Source: Oceanospirillaceae bacterium (GTDB lineage Bacteria > Pseudomonadota > Gammaproteobacteria > Pseudomonadales > Balneatricaceae). Taken from it: a DNA stretch of 64,000 bases. The notes beneath the pieces are model-generated. The model was not told where the DNA came from and searched no databases. It saw only the letters and a program-made list of their open reading frames with translations. The stretch lies in contig JABSRB010000016.1 of the NCBI GenBank assembly GCA_013215375.1, forward strand, positions 50,739 through 114,738, given 5' to 3'. Of this stretch, positions 25,408 through 36,200 are shown one piece after another (within the stretch, counting starts at the first letter, position 1; every line of letters starts with the position of its first letter). The translations under genes were made by a program, and so were the position numbers.

Positions 25408-26772
25408 TTGGACTTTATTCAAACAGTAATTGCTTTTGTCGTCACTTTGGGTGTTTTGGTTACTATTCACGAGTGGGGGCATTTTATTGTTGCCCGTCTG
25501 TGTGGCGTCAAAGTACTTAGATTCTCGGTGGGATTTGGCAAAGTGCTTTTTTCCCGCGAAGATAAAAAAGGTACAGAGTTTGCGCTTGCCGCTATTCCCT
25601 TAGGCGGTTATGTGAAAATGTTAGATGAGCGCGAAGGTGATGTAGATCCCGCTCAAAAACACATGGCATTCAATAATAAGAACGTTTGGCAGCGCATTGC
25701 TATTGTCGCGGCGGGTCCTGCCGTCAATCTAATTTTTGCCGTACTGGTCTACTGGATGTTATTTGTCAGTGGCGTCAGTGTCGTCGCTCCGATCATTGGT
25801 GGTTTGGAAGAAAACTCTGTTGCCGAACATGCCCAGTTGCCGATAGGTGCTGAGATAGTGGGATTAGATGGACAGAGTATCCACTCCTGGCAAGATGTGA
25901 ACTTAGCCTTGGCGTCGAGAATCGGTGAGTCCGGTGGTTTAACGGTCAAGGTCAAAGGTGGTGAGGGAAATGAGAGCTTCCACGTCAGCCAATATACGCT
26001 ACAGCTGGAACGTTGGAATGTTGATCTTGAAAATCAAAGCCCTATTAATGCCTTAGGATTAATTCCCTTTAGACCCAATATGCCGGCAGTGCTGGCAAAT
26101 ATCGCAGCCGATGGGCAAGCGCGAAGTGCGGGGCTGTTAGAGGGCGATAAAGTTGTTAGCATTTCTGGCCGTAGTATTAGTACATGGCGAGAGCTAGTGG
26201 AAGAGGTGCAGGCAAGCCCGCAGCTGCCACTTATATTCGAGGTTGAACGCGATAATTCAATTTTAAAGATATCTATTACTCCCGCGCAAAAGAAGCTAGA
26301 ATCCGGTCGAATAGTTGGCTATATAGGGACTGGCGTAGTCGCCCCGCAATGGCCTCCAGAAATGCTTCGCCTTCGTCAGTTATCCGTCGGTGAAGGACTG
26401 GTTGCGGGTGCTCAACGCACCTGGAAAATGATGACATTGACGTTAGATTCCATCAAAAAGATGTTTGAAGGGATTATTTCTGTCAAAAACTTAAGTGGAC
26501 CTATCACTATTGCCAAAGTGGCAAGTGCCAGTGCTGAGTCTGGATTCGAAGCTTATTTGGGCTTTTTGGCTTATTTAAGTATTAGTTTGGGTATATTGAA
26601 CTTGCTGCCTATTCCTATGTTGGATGGGGGGCATCTTTTTTACTATGCCATTGAAGTAATAAGAAGAAAACCGGTGTCTGAAAGAATACAGGGAATTGGG
26701 TTGAGAATAGGTATGGCATTACTGTTTGGTATGATGTCTATTGCTATGTTCAATGATCTGATGCGATTGTGA
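25408..26772 (+). CDS. rseP: site-2 intramembrane metalloprotease RseP
   Basis: 454 residues, starting at a TTG directly abutting the cdsA TAA (GGTGG lies 4 bp upstream). The zinc motif H-E-W-G-H is at residues 22-26, two PDZ domains lie about 125-305, and the third zinc ligand is in N-L-L-P-I-P-M-L-D-G-G-H near residue 400. It cleaves the anti-sigma RseA after DegS and clears signal peptides. The TTG start and absence of a gap reflect the tight cdsA-rseP junction. Confidence 0.97.
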   Translation: MDFIQTVIAFVVTLGVLVTIHEWGHFIVARLCGVKVLRFSVGFGKVLFSREDKKGTEFALAAIPLGGYVKMLDEREGDVDPAQKHMAFNNKNVWQRIAIVAAGPAVNLIFAVLVYWMLFVSGVSVVAPIIGGLEENSVAEHAQLPIGAEIVGLDGQSIHSWQDVNLALASRIGESGGLTVKVKGGEGNESFHVSQYTLQLERWNVDLENQSPINALGLIPFRPNMPAVLANIAADGQARSAGLLEGDKVVSISGRSISTWRELVEEVQASPQLPLIFEVERDNSILKISITPAQKKLESGRIVGYIGTGVVAPQWPPEMLRLRQLSVGEGLVAGAQRTWKMMTLTLDSIKKMFEGIISVKNLSGPITIAKVASASAESGFEAYLGFLAYLSISLGILNLLPIPMLDGGHLFYYAIEVIRRKPVSERIQGIGLRIGMALLFGMMSIAMFNDLMRL

Positions 26773-26822
26773 TTTAAGCCATTCAAGGCTGATAAATGTA
26801 CTTAATAGAGAAGAAGGGTTTC

Positions 26823-29144
26823 ATGAAAAAACAGTTAGGGTTATTACTCGGTTTATTGTTTTGGGCTAATATTGCGGCTGCCGCTTTCCCGGCTTTCAAA
26901 GTGCAAGATATAAAATTAGAAGGTATTCAACACGTAAAACCAGGTGTTGTATTTCATCATTTTCCCATTAATACCGGTAGTGTTGTAACTCAAGGCGCGT
27001 TAAGTGCCGCTGTCAAAAAGCTTTATCAATCTGGGTATTTTCAAAACATCGAAATAGAGCGAGAAGGCAAAGTATTAATCCTTAAGCTCACAGAGCGTCC
27101 CGCGGTTAGTAAAATACGCATTAAAGGTAACAAGGCGATTAAGACCAAACCTTTATTGGAGGGGCTGGAGCACTCAGGTTTAAAAGAGGGGATTGTCTTT
27201 AAACGCTCTTCTATTGAGCGTATCAAGACCGAGTTACAGTCAGTATATGCTTCTCAAGGACGCTATAATGCCAAGATAGAGGCGCAGATAGAGCCGCTCT
27301 CGGGCAATCGTGTCGCGGTAAATATTGATATCAAAGAAGGCAAAATTGCCTTAATCACCCATATCAACATCGTTGGAAATACTCTCTTTGATAATGAAGA
27401 GTTAACCGACTTGTTCGATTCTAAATTGGCATCGTTCTGGTCTTGGATTTCAAAAGATGATCGCTATTCTCGCGAACGTTTGTCGGGGGATGTAGAGCGT
27501 TTACGTTCATATTATTTAGACCGCGGCTATTTGAACTTCAAAGTGACATCCACACAAGTATCTATTTCACCAGACAAGCAAAATGTATTTATCAGCATTA
27601 ATATATTTGAAGGTGCTAAATATAAAGTGGGCGAGATCAGCCTGAAAGGCGAGTTGGTAGTGCCTGAAAGCGAGTTAAGAGCCGCGCTTAAAATAGCCAG
27701 TGGCGATACATTTTCCAGACAGTTATTAAGTGACTCTCAAGAGAATATGTTGCAAGTATTAGGTAACAGCGGTTATATGTTTGCTAAAATACAGCCAGCA
27801 CCGACGGCCTCTGGAGATGACACTGTTGATATCCAGTTTTTCTTACAGCCTGGCAATCAAACCTATGTCAGACGCATCAATATTAAAGGCAATGAAAAGA
27901 CCGCTGACTTAGTAATTCGCAGACAGCTCAAACAAATGGAAGCCGCCCTTGCCTCTAGCGAAAAAATCACTAAATCAAAAGAAGTATTAGATAGATCTGG
28001 TTTCTTCTCAAATGTTAATATTTCGACCGTTCCAGTAGCGGGTTCTAACGATCAAATAGACGTTGAACTGACGGTTGAAGAGCGCGCGTCAGGCAGTTTT
28101 ACAGCCAGTGTAGGATTTTCTCAGTCTGAAAAATTAATCCTAGATTTTGGTATCTCTCAAGATAACTTCTTAGGCTCGGGTAATAGAGTCAGTGCTAGTA
28201 TCTCTAAATCAGATGTGAAAAAACAAATCCGCTTTGATTATACTAATCCTTTCTACACAGTAGACGGCGTTAGTCGCGGCTTTGATGTCTACTTTCAAAA
28301 AGAAGATTTTGATGATAATTCCTCAAGCAAGTACAAAGTGGATGAGTTGGGCTTAGGTGTTACCTTCGGTTATCCAATCAATGAGTACCAGCGTATATCC
28401 GTTAGATTGGGCGTGGAGAATATCGACGTCACAGCCAACACGGATACCAGCCAAGAGATTTCCAACTATATTGCTAACAACGGTAATAAATTTACCAATG
28501 TAAATACCACCTTATATTGGAGTGAGAATCGTCTTAACCGAGGAATCTTCCCAACCAAAGGACGTAAGCAGAATATTAGTTTAGAAATCTCCGCTCCGGG
28601 TAGTGATTTAAGCTACTACCGCGCATCTTATAATGGCTCTTGGATTACCCCGCTTAGCTCAAATGAGCAGTGGCTGATAGGCGCCAGAGGAAATGTAGGC
28701 TACGCACAGAAAATAGGCGATGGCGATTACCCTTTCTTTAAAAATTATTTCGCAGGCGGAATAGGGTCAATGCGTGGCGTTAGTGCTAACTCATTGGGGC
28801 CTATAGATACGCAGAATGATACTATTGGCGGTAACGTATTAATTACCGGCGGTGCTGATTTAATATTCCCGATGCCGGGCATCAATGATCCGCTTAAGTA
28901 TCGTACTTCACTGTTTGTTGATATCGGCGGTGTCTTTGCAACTCAATGCTTACCCGTAGATTCTGGCACTACTTCAAATTGCAACGAAGGCGTGCATCTT
29001 GAAGATCTTAAATATTCTGCAGGTATTGGCTTTACTTGGTTAACTCCATTGGGGCCTCTTACCTTTTCCTACGCAAAACTGCTGAATAAAAAGTCCACTG
29101 ATGATGAGAAAAAGTTTGATTTCACTCTAGGTGGAACCTTTTAA
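26823..29144 (+). CDS. bamA: outer-membrane protein assembly factor BamA
   Basis: About 773 residues from the ATG at 26823, preceded by GAAGAAGGG; an in-frame ATG at 26796 is less likely because the signal peptide M-K-K-Q-L-G-L-L-L-G begins at the later Met. Five POTRA domains span roughly 25-425, starting F-K-V-Q-D-I-K-L-E-G. The barrel follows, with G-I-G-S-M-R-G as the V-R-G-F/Y-like loop-6 motif, and the protein ends in G-G-T-F. It is the core of the BAM complex. It is followed directly by lpxD; skp, normally in between, is missing. Confidence 0.97.
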   Translation: MKKQLGLLLGLLFWANIAAAAFPAFKVQDIKLEGIQHVKPGVVFHHFPINTGSVVTQGALSAAVKKLYQSGYFQNIEIEREGKVLILKLTERPAVSKIRIKGNKAIKTKPLLEGLEHSGLKEGIVFKRSSIERIKTELQSVYASQGRYNAKIEAQIEPLSGNRVAVNIDIKEGKIALITHINIVGNTLFDNEELTDLFDSKLASFWSWISKDDRYSRERLSGDVERLRSYYLDRGYLNFKVTSTQVSISPDKQNVFISINIFEGAKYKVGEISLKGELVVPESELRAALKIASGDTFSRQLLSDSQENMLQVLGNSGYMFAKIQPAPTASGDDTVDIQFFLQPGNQTYVRRINIKGNEKTADLVIRRQLKQMEAALASSEKITKSKEVLDRSGFFSNVNISTVPVAGSNDQIDVELTVEERASGSFTASVGFSQSEKLILDFGISQDNFLGSGNRVSASISKSDVKKQIRFDYTNPFYTVDGVSRGFDVYFQKEDFDDNSSSKYKVDELGLGVTFGYPINEYQRISVRLGVENIDVTANTDTSQEISNYIANNGNKFTNVNTTLYWSENRLNRGIFPTKGRKQNISLEISAPGSDLSYYRASYNGSWITPLSSNEQWLIGARGNVGYAQKIGDGDYPFFKNYFAGGIGSMRGVSANSLGPIDTQNDTIGGNVLITGGADLIFPMPGINDPLKYRTSLFVDIGGVFATQCLPVDSGTTSNCNEGVHLEDLKYSAGIGFTWLTPLGPLTFSYAKLLNKKSTDDEKKFDFTLGGTF

Positions 29145-29160
29145 ATGCAGCAAGAAATGG

Positions 29161-30201
29161 GTGAGTACATTGTTTAGTGTCGCCCAAATTGCGAAATTTG
29201 TTGATGGCCGAATTGAGGGTGCTGCTGAATTAGCAATAAATCAGCTGGCCCCATTAGATAGCGCCGAGTTCGGCGCTATCACTTTTTGTGCACAAGCTAA
29301 ATTTGTTAGTCAAATATCCACTAGCCAAGCATCGGCAATTTTAGTTACCGCTGAAAATAGCCATTTGGTGAAAAACACCGCCATCATTGTCGATAACCCG
29401 TACTTAGCTTTCGCCAAAGTTAGTCAATGGTTTGACTGGCGCTCCCCTATTCAAGCGAAAATTTCTTCTAGGGCAGTTGTTGCGAAAAGCGCCACTATTG
29501 CCAATACCGCACAGATTTGCGCTGGTGTGGTAATAGGCGAAAGTGTCATTGTTGAAGACGGTTGTTATATTGGTGCTAATACCGTTATCGGCGATCAGTG
29601 TGTTCTCGGCGCAGGTACTCGCTTAGAAGCGAATGTCAGTGTGTACCAAGATGTGCATTTAGGTCAGAACTGTATCGTTCACAGTGGTGCTGTATTGGGC
29701 GCCGATGGTTTTGGTTTTGCCAAACAAGCTAAAGGTTGGCAGAAAATATACCAACTCGGCGGAGTCAGAATTGGACGAGATGTAGAAATTGGTGCAGGTA
29801 CTACGGTAGATCGCGGCGCTTTGTCGCATACCTTCATTGGCGATGGTGTTAAACTCGATAACCAAGTACAGATTGCTCACAATGTGCACTTGGGTAACTT
29901 TACCGCCATTGCGGGATGTACTGCGATAGCGGGGAGTACTCATATAGGCGAGAACTGTACCATTGCAGGTCTAAGTGGTGTCACTGGACATTTAAACATA
30001 GTCGCGGGTACTCATATCACCGCAATGAGCTTAGTGAGCCATTCAATAAAAGAGGCGGGTGTATACTCCTCAGGTACCGGCATAGAGAAACACCAGAGCT
30101 GGAAACGTAATGTAGTTAGGTTTCGCAGTTTAGATAAATGGGTAAAACGAATAAAAAGTTTAGAGAACGAAATGCAAAAGCTTTCGTCTAAGAAGCAGTA
30201 G
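29161..30201 (+). CDS. lpxD: UDP-3-O-(3-hydroxyacyl)glucosamine N-acyltransferase
   Basis: About 346 residues. The GTG at 29161 gives the normal N-terminus (F-S-V-A-Q-I-A); the frame upstream to 29131 would run into bamA. A long left-handed beta-helix of hexapeptide repeats is visible (I-G-A-N-T-V-I-G-D, V-E-I-G-A-G-T-T-V-D-R-G-A-L), with H-N-V-H near residue 245 providing the catalytic His. It adds the N-linked acyl chain in lipid A synthesis. It begins the lpxD-fabZ-lpxA-lpxB series. Confidence 0.96.
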   Translation: MSTLFSVAQIAKFVDGRIEGAAELAINQLAPLDSAEFGAITFCAQAKFVSQISTSQASAILVTAENSHLVKNTAIIVDNPYLAFAKVSQWFDWRSPIQAKISSRAVVAKSATIANTAQICAGVVIGESVIVEDGCYIGANTVIGDQCVLGAGTRLEANVSVYQDVHLGQNCIVHSGAVLGADGFGFAKQAKGWQKIYQLGGVRIGRDVEIGAGTTVDRGALSHTFIGDGVKLDNQVQIAHNVHLGNFTAIAGCTAIAGSTHIGENCTIAGLSGVTGHLNIVAGTHITAMSLVSHSIKEAGVYSSGTGIEKHQSWKRNVVRFRSLDKWVKRIKSLENEMQKLSSKKQ

Positions 30202-30212
30202 GCTAAAATATA

Positions 30213-30644
30213 ATGATGGATGTCAATCAGATTCGCGAGTACTTACCGCACCGTTACCCATTTTTGCTAGTTGATAGGGTAGTGGAGTTGACTGAGGGAG
30301 AATCTATAGTTGCCTACAAAAATGTGACAGTAAATGAGCCCTTTTTTAATGGTCATTTTCCTGAACAACCTATAATGCCCGGTGTATTAATCCTTGAAGC
30401 GATGGCACAAGCGGCAGGTATACTCGGTTTTAAAACCATGAATAAAACCCCGCAAGATGGTTCTATGTATTATTTTGTCGGTTCGGATAAATTACGTTTT
30501 AAGCAGCCTGTGGTTCCAGGAGATAAGCTGGATTTGTTTGCCAAGGTAATAACGGTAAAACGCGGAATTTGGAAATTTGAAGTAAGAGCAGAAGTGGATG
30601 GCAAGGTTGTTAGTTCAGCGACCATCCTCTGCGCAGATCGCTAG
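30213..30644 (+). CDS. fabZ: 3-hydroxyacyl-[ACP] dehydratase FabZ
   Basis: 143 residues. The hot-dog fold signature is present: [27 protein letters not shown] with catalytic His, and the E-A-M-A-Q-A-A-G helix with catalytic Glu. It dehydrates 3-hydroxyacyl-ACP in fatty-acid elongation and competes with LpxA/LpxD for the same substrate, which explains its conserved place between them. Confidence 0.98.
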   Translation: MMDVNQIREYLPHRYPFLLVDRVVELTEGESIVAYKNVTVNEPFFNGHFPEQPIMPGVLILEAMAQAAGILGFKTMNKTPQDGSMYYFVGSDKLRFKQPVVPGDKLDLFAKVITVKRGIWKFEVRAEVDGKVVSSATILCADR

Positions 30645-30653
30645 GAAAAAAGC

Positions 30654-31442
30654 TTGATAGAAAATAGTACATTAATACACCCAAGTGCCATCATTGATCC
30701 TTCTGCCAAAATAGCAGAGGGGGTTAGTGTGGGGCCTTGGACTATTATCGGTGCTGATGTGAGCATAGCGCAAGGCACTAAAATTGCCTCGCATGTGGTC
30801 ATTAAAGGGCACAGCAAAATTGGTGAAAATAATCAGATTTTTCAGTTCTGTTCGATTGGAGAGGACTGCCAAGATAAAAAATACGCGGGTGAGGCCACCT
30901 ATCTTGAAATAGGTGATGATAATGTCTTTCGCGAAAGCTGCACCATCCATCGCGGTACCATACAAGATAAAAGCTTGACCAAAATAGGCAATCGCAATTT
31001 GTTTATGGTTAATGTGCATGTTGCGCACGACTGCATCATTGGTGACGATATCATTATGGCCAATAACAGCGCAGCCGCGGGGCATGTTGTTATCGATAAT
31101 AAAGCGATATTAGGTGGCTTTAGTGCCATCCATCAGTTTTGTCATATTGGACACTCGGTGATGTGCGGGGCCGGTACGGTTATTCTCAAAGATATCCCCG
31201 CGTTTATCATGAGCAGTGGTAACCCCGCTAAACCTCACGGTATTAACGCTGAGGGGCTGAGACGTCAAGGCTACAGCAGTGATGCGATACTCAATATTAA
31301 ACGCGCTTACAAAATTGTATTTCGTCAACAGCTAACCATTGAGCAAGCATTGATATCACTGCGTGAAATGGCCGTGCAAACTCCCGAAATTGATATTTTA
31401 ATTGCCTCTTTAGTACAATCTACCAGGGGCATTATCCGCTAG
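30654..31442 (+). CDS. lpxA: UDP-N-acetylglucosamine acyltransferase
   Basis: 262 residues from a TTG at 30654 with AGGAAAA upstream; the N-terminus I-H-P-S-A-I-I-D-P-S-A-K-I-A fits LpxA. Hexapeptide repeats form a left-handed beta-helix, the catalytic His lies in V-H-V-A-H-D-C-I-I-G-D, and G-L-R-R-Q-G-Y marks the C-terminal helical part. It performs the first step of lipid A synthesis. The TAG stop shares a base with the GTG start of lpxB. Confidence 0.97.
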   Translation: MIENSTLIHPSAIIDPSAKIAEGVSVGPWTIIGADVSIAQGTKIASHVVIKGHSKIGENNQIFQFCSIGEDCQDKKYAGEATYLEIGDDNVFRESCTIHRGTIQDKSLTKIGNRNLFMVNVHVAHDCIIGDDIIMANNSAAAGHVVIDNKAILGGFSAIHQFCHIGHSVMCGAGTVILKDIPAFIMSSGNPAKPHGINAEGLRRQGYSSDAILNIKRAYKIVFRQQLTIEQALISLREMAVQTPEIDILIASLVQSTRGIIR

Positions 31443-32605
31443 TGGCAACACTTAGGGTTGCTATCATTGCCGGGGAAGCCTCCGGTGATATTTTAGGTGC
31501 AGGTCTCATTGAGGCACTTAAGGCGCGTTATGACGATGTCGAGTTTTATGGTATTGGCGGTGAGCTGATGATAGCCCAGGGCTGCAACAGCAAAGTGCCG
31601 ATGGAACAGCTCTCAGTGATGGGGCTGTTTGAAGTACTTTCAAGATTGCCATCACTATTGAAACTGCGCAGAGAACTAATTGCCGACTTTATAGCCAATC
31701 CTCCCGATGTGTTTATCGGTATCGATGCCCCCGATTTTAATTTAAATATTGAGTTGGCGCTAAAAAAAGCCGGTATCTTGACGGTGCATTATGTCAGTCC
31801 ATCGGTGTGGGCTTGGAAGCAAAAGCGCATCTTTAAAATTAAACAGGCGGTAGATTTATTACTCTGTTTATTTCCCTTTGAAAAACAGCATTATAGTGAA
31901 ACAGAGCAACATATCGCTTATGTGGGTCATCCGCTAGCCAAAATGATCCCGCAGCATTGTCTTACCGAACAGGCAAAGACAGAACTTGGTTTTGATGTTT
32001 CAGATAAATTAGTCACTCTTATGCCTGGCAGTCGTAGCTCTGAAACAAAATATCTGCTGAATGTGTTCTTAGAGACGGCGCAGTTGTTATGGCGTAAAAA
32101 TCCCGATATAAAATTTATATTGCCTGCGGCCAATCAATATCGTTACGATGAGATTGAGCAGCAGTTAACGGCTTACCCTGAACTGCCAGTCACTTTATTA
32201 CTTAAGCAATCTAGATTGGCAATGTCCGCCAGTGATGCCATTTTAATTGCATCCGGTACGGCGACACTGGAGGCCACTTTAATCGGTAAACCTATGGTAG
32301 TGGCCTATAAGATGGCAGCGTTAACTTATGCTATTTACTCGCGTATGATCAAGGCAAAATTTATATCACTACCTAATTTATTGGCAGATGAGGCATTAGT
32401 GCCTGAAATGTTACAGCACCATGCTAAGCCTGCGCTGCTGTTGATTGAACTTGAAAAAGCGCTGTTTGATGAGTCGCAACGTAAAAAACAGTTACATGCA
32501 TTTTCCCAAATCCATCAGTTGCTTGATTTGCCGGCAAGTGAGCTTGCGGCTCAGGCGATAGAGCAGTTATTAAATCATTCACCAGTCGTCGCTGAAAAAC
32601 AATAA
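31442..32605 (+). CDS. lpxB: lipid-A-disaccharide synthase
   Basis: 387 residues from the GTG overlapping the lpxA stop (TAGTG). Family marks: A-G-E-A-S-G-D-I-L-G-A near the start, Y-V-S-P-S-V-W-A-W-K near residue 120, G-H-P-L-A near 165, L-M-P-G-S-R-S-S-E near 197, and S-G-T-A-T-L-E near 280. It joins the two glucosamine units of lipid A. Confidence 0.97.
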   Translation: MATLRVAIIAGEASGDILGAGLIEALKARYDDVEFYGIGGELMIAQGCNSKVPMEQLSVMGLFEVLSRLPSLLKLRRELIADFIANPPDVFIGIDAPDFNLNIELALKKAGILTVHYVSPSVWAWKQKRIFKIKQAVDLLLCLFPFEKQHYSETEQHIAYVGHPLAKMIPQHCLTEQAKTELGFDVSDKLVTLMPGSRSSETKYLLNVFLETAQLLWRKNPDIKFILPAANQYRYDEIEQQLTAYPELPVTLLLKQSRLAMSASDAILIASGTATLEATLIGKPMVVAYKMAALTYAIYSRMIKAKFISLPNLLADEALVPEMLQHHAKPALLLIELEKALFDESQRKKQLHAFSQIHQLLDLPASELAAQAIEQLLNHSPVVAEKQ

Positions 32606-32617
32606 AACGAGAGTTAA

Positions 32618-33208
32618 ATGCTAGATTTAGAGCAGTATGAGAACATAGAAAAGCTAGCAGGTTGTGATGAAGTTGGTCGTGGGCCTCTGGTGGGGGATGT
32701 CGTCGCCGCCGCTGTTATTTTAGACCCCAGCAAACCTATCGCTGGTTTGGCCGATTCTAAAAAGTTGAGCGAAAAAAAACGCGATGCTCTTTATAAGTTG
32801 ATTTTAGAGAATGCGTTGTGTGTCAGTGTTGGACGCGCATCCCCGACTGAGATCGATCAAATTAATATTTTACATGCCAGTATGTTAGCAATGAAACGTG
32901 CTATTGAAGGGCTGGCGATAGAACCCCAGTTCGTACTTGTAGATGGCAATCGCTGTCCTGAAATAGCTTTCCCCTGTGAGGCTATCGTCAAAGGCGATGA
33001 CAAAGTAGCCGCAATCAGCGCGGCTTCAATCGTTGCTAAGGTTATTCGCGATGCAGAAATGAAGCAATTGCATGCTGAACATCCAGAGTATGGTTTTGAT
33101 CGACACAAAGGTTATCCTACTAAAGATCATATGGCAGCTTTGGTGAACTTCGGCCCACTGTCTATGCATCGTAAAAGTTTCAAACCGGTAAAAGCTTTAC
33201 TCTCCTAA
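32618..33208 (+). CDS. rnhB: ribonuclease HII
   Basis: 196 residues. The active-site carboxylates are in [13 protein letters not shown] (DE pair), in V-L-V-D-G-N near residue 108, and in the later V-I-R-D-A-E-M. The C-terminus K-G-Y-P-T-K-D-H is typical. It removes ribonucleotides from DNA. It sits between lpxB and dnaE as in E. coli. Confidence 0.98.
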   Translation: MLDLEQYENIEKLAGCDEVGRGPLVGDVVAAAVILDPSKPIAGLADSKKLSEKKRDALYKLILENALCVSVGRASPTEIDQINILHASMLAMKRAIEGLAIEPQFVLVDGNRCPEIAFPCEAIVKGDDKVAAISAASIVAKVIRDAEMKQLHAEHPEYGFDRHKGYPTKDHMAALVNFGPLSMHRKSFKPVKALLS

Positions 33209-33242
33209 TATACCCAGTTTTATAAGTACGGAAACTCAATTT

Positions 33243-36200
33243 ATGTCACACTCTTTTGTCCATCTTCGCACCCATAGTGAGTATTCAGTGGTGGATGGAC
33301 TCTGTCGGATAAAACCACTAGTCGGCGCTGCCAAAGATGCGCAGATGCCGGCGGTAGCTGTTACAGACCATGTGAATTTATTTGCCTTAGTTAAATTTTA
33401 TAAAGCGGCAACCGCTGCTGGTATCAAGCCCATTTGTGGCGCCGATGTCATGGTGGTCGACGATGACGATTTAGAAAGTTCTTTTACCATCACTTTGTTG
33501 GTTCAGGATGCGCTTGGTTATCGAAACTTGATGGAACTTATCTCCAGAGGTTACGAGCAGGGGCAAAACTTTGTTCTCGATAAAGTACTGGTAAAGAAAA
33601 GCTGGGTTGCCGAGAAATCCGCAGGTCTGATAGCGCTCTCCGGTGCCAAAAAAGGCGATATTGGTCGAGCTCTGCTGGCAGAAAACGGTAGGGCCGAATC
33701 ACTACTGGCCTATTGGATGAACTGCTTTGAAGATCGTTTTTACTTGGAGTTACAACGCACCGGGCGCAGCGGTGAGAATGAGTTAATTGAGCGCAGTGTT
33801 CAATTAGCGGCGACAGCGGGTTGTCCTGTGGTAGCGACTAACGATGTGATGTTTATAAAAGCCTCTGATTTTGATGCACATGAAGCGCGTGTCTGCATCA
33901 ACCAATCGCGAGTATTAGATGACCCTAAGCGCCCTAGAGATTATTCTGAACAACAATGTTTTCGTACTAGTGAAGAAATGTGCGAGTTGTTCTCTGATAT
34001 CCCCAGTGCCATAGAGAATACTATACACATCGCTAAGCGTTGCAATATTGAACTCGATCTAGGCACCTATTACCTACCGAAATATCCTATTCCCGATGGC
34101 ATGACCATGGATGAGTTTTTTACGGATGTCTCGGAAAAAGGCCTTGAGGAGCGTCTTGAGGTTATCCTCGATAAAGAAGATCCGGATTATGAACTAAAAC
34201 GTAAGCCGTATTTTGATAGATTAGCATTTGAATTAGAAATTATTATTCAAATGGGCTTCCCCGGTTACTTCCTGATCGTGATGGATTTTATAAAATGGGG
34301 CAAAGATAATGATATTCCTGTAGGACCTGGGCGTGGATCAGGAGCGGGATCGTTAGTTGCCTATGCGCAAAAAATTACCGATCTCGATCCCCTAGAGTAC
34401 GATTTACTGTTTGAGCGATTTCTCAATCCTGAACGTGTCTCAATGCCCGATTTCGATATCGACTTTTGCATGGATAATCGCGATAAAGTGATCGACTATG
34501 TCGCCCGTACCTATGGTCGCGATGCGGTTTCGCAGATAGTCACTTTTGGTACTATGGCAGCTAAAGCGGTAGTGCGAGATGTAGCGAGAGTTCAGGGAAA
34601 ACCTTTTGGTTTGGCTGATAAGTTATCTAAACTTATTCCCTTTGAAGTCGGCATTACGTTGTCCAAAGCATTAGAAATTGAGCCCGCGATGGCTGAATTT
34701 GTGAAGGGCAGTGAAGAGGCGCAAGAAATCATGGATATGGCTCTCAAGCTTGAGGGAACTGTCCGTGGCACCGGTAAACACGCCGGTGGTGTGGTTATTG
34801 CACCGACTAAATTAACCGACTTTGCCGCCACTTTGTGTGATGCAGAAGGGAATGGATTAGTCACTCAGTTTGATAAGAATGATGTCGAAGAAGCGGGGTT
34901 GGTAAAGTTCGATTTCTTGGGTCTGCGCACCTTAACTATCATCGACTGGGCGCTGAAAACCATCAATGCCAAGCGGGGAGAAACCGGCGAAGAGATTTTA
35001 GATATAACCCAGATCAACTTAGAAGACCCGGCCACTTTTACCTTGCTAAAAGCTGCTCAAACCACAGCGGTTTTCCAGCTAGAATCCAGTGGCATGAAAG
35101 ACTTAGTTGCCAAGCTTCTACCTAGTAGATTTGAAGATATTATCGCTTTAGTGGCGCTGTTTAGACCCGGGCCGTTACAGTCGGGCATGGTTGATGACTT
35201 TATCAACAGAAAGCACGGTCGCGCTGAGATGGCTTGGCCGCACGCCGACTACCAACTCGATATGCTGCAACCTGTGCTGGAGCCTACCTACGGTATTATT
35301 TTGTACCAAGAGCAAATCATGCAAATTGCTCAAGTGATGGCGGGCTTCTCGCTGGGCGGCGCAGACATGTTGCGTCGTGCGATGGGTAAAAAGAAGCCTG
35401 AAGAAATGGCGAAAATGCGCGGTGCTTTCTTAGATGGCTGTGCAGAGCGCGATATTGAAAGAGGGCTGGCGGGTAATATATTTGATTTGGTCGAAAAATT
35501 TGCCGGTTACGGATTCAACAAGTCTCACTCAGCGGCTTATGCATTAGTTTCCTATCAAACTGCTTGGTTAAAAACGCATCATCCAGCGGCATTTATGGCG
35601 GCGGTGATGTCGGCAGATATGCAGACCACTGAAAAGGTGGTGGTCTTTGTCGAAGAATGTCGCAAGATGGGTATTCCTCCCGCGTTGCCGAGTGTGCAAA
35701 ACGGTGATTACAAGTTTACCGTTGACGATACTGGAACCATTATCTATGGCTTAGGCGCTATTAAAGGTGTCGGTGAAGGCCCTATCGAGGCAATCATTGC
35801 TGCGCGCAATGATGGTTCGGGTAAGTTCGTTGATATGTACGAGTTTTGTGAACGTGTTGGGGCTAAAAAACTCAATAAGAGAGTGCTAGATGGTCTTATT
35901 CGCTGCGGTGCCATGGATGAACTCGGACCTAGCAGAGCGGTCATGGTTGCTTCAATTGGCGATGCATTAAGGGCGGCAGATCAAAGCGCGCATAACCAGA
36001 ACGCTGGGATGTTTGATTTATTTGGCAATGACGATCAAGAAATGGCCAGAGATCCTTTTGAAGAGAATCTCAATGTTCGCAACTGGAGCGACAAAGAGCG
36101 CTTAAACGGTGAACTCGATACCTTAGGCCTTTATTTGACCGGTCACCCCATTGATGAGTACGAAACCGAATTAAAAAACTTCATTAGTAAAAAAATTAGC

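Noticed and set aside
29131..29160. Longer lpxD start inside bamA
   Set aside because: The extra ten residues do not resemble LpxD N-termini; the GTG at 29161 gives the normal start.
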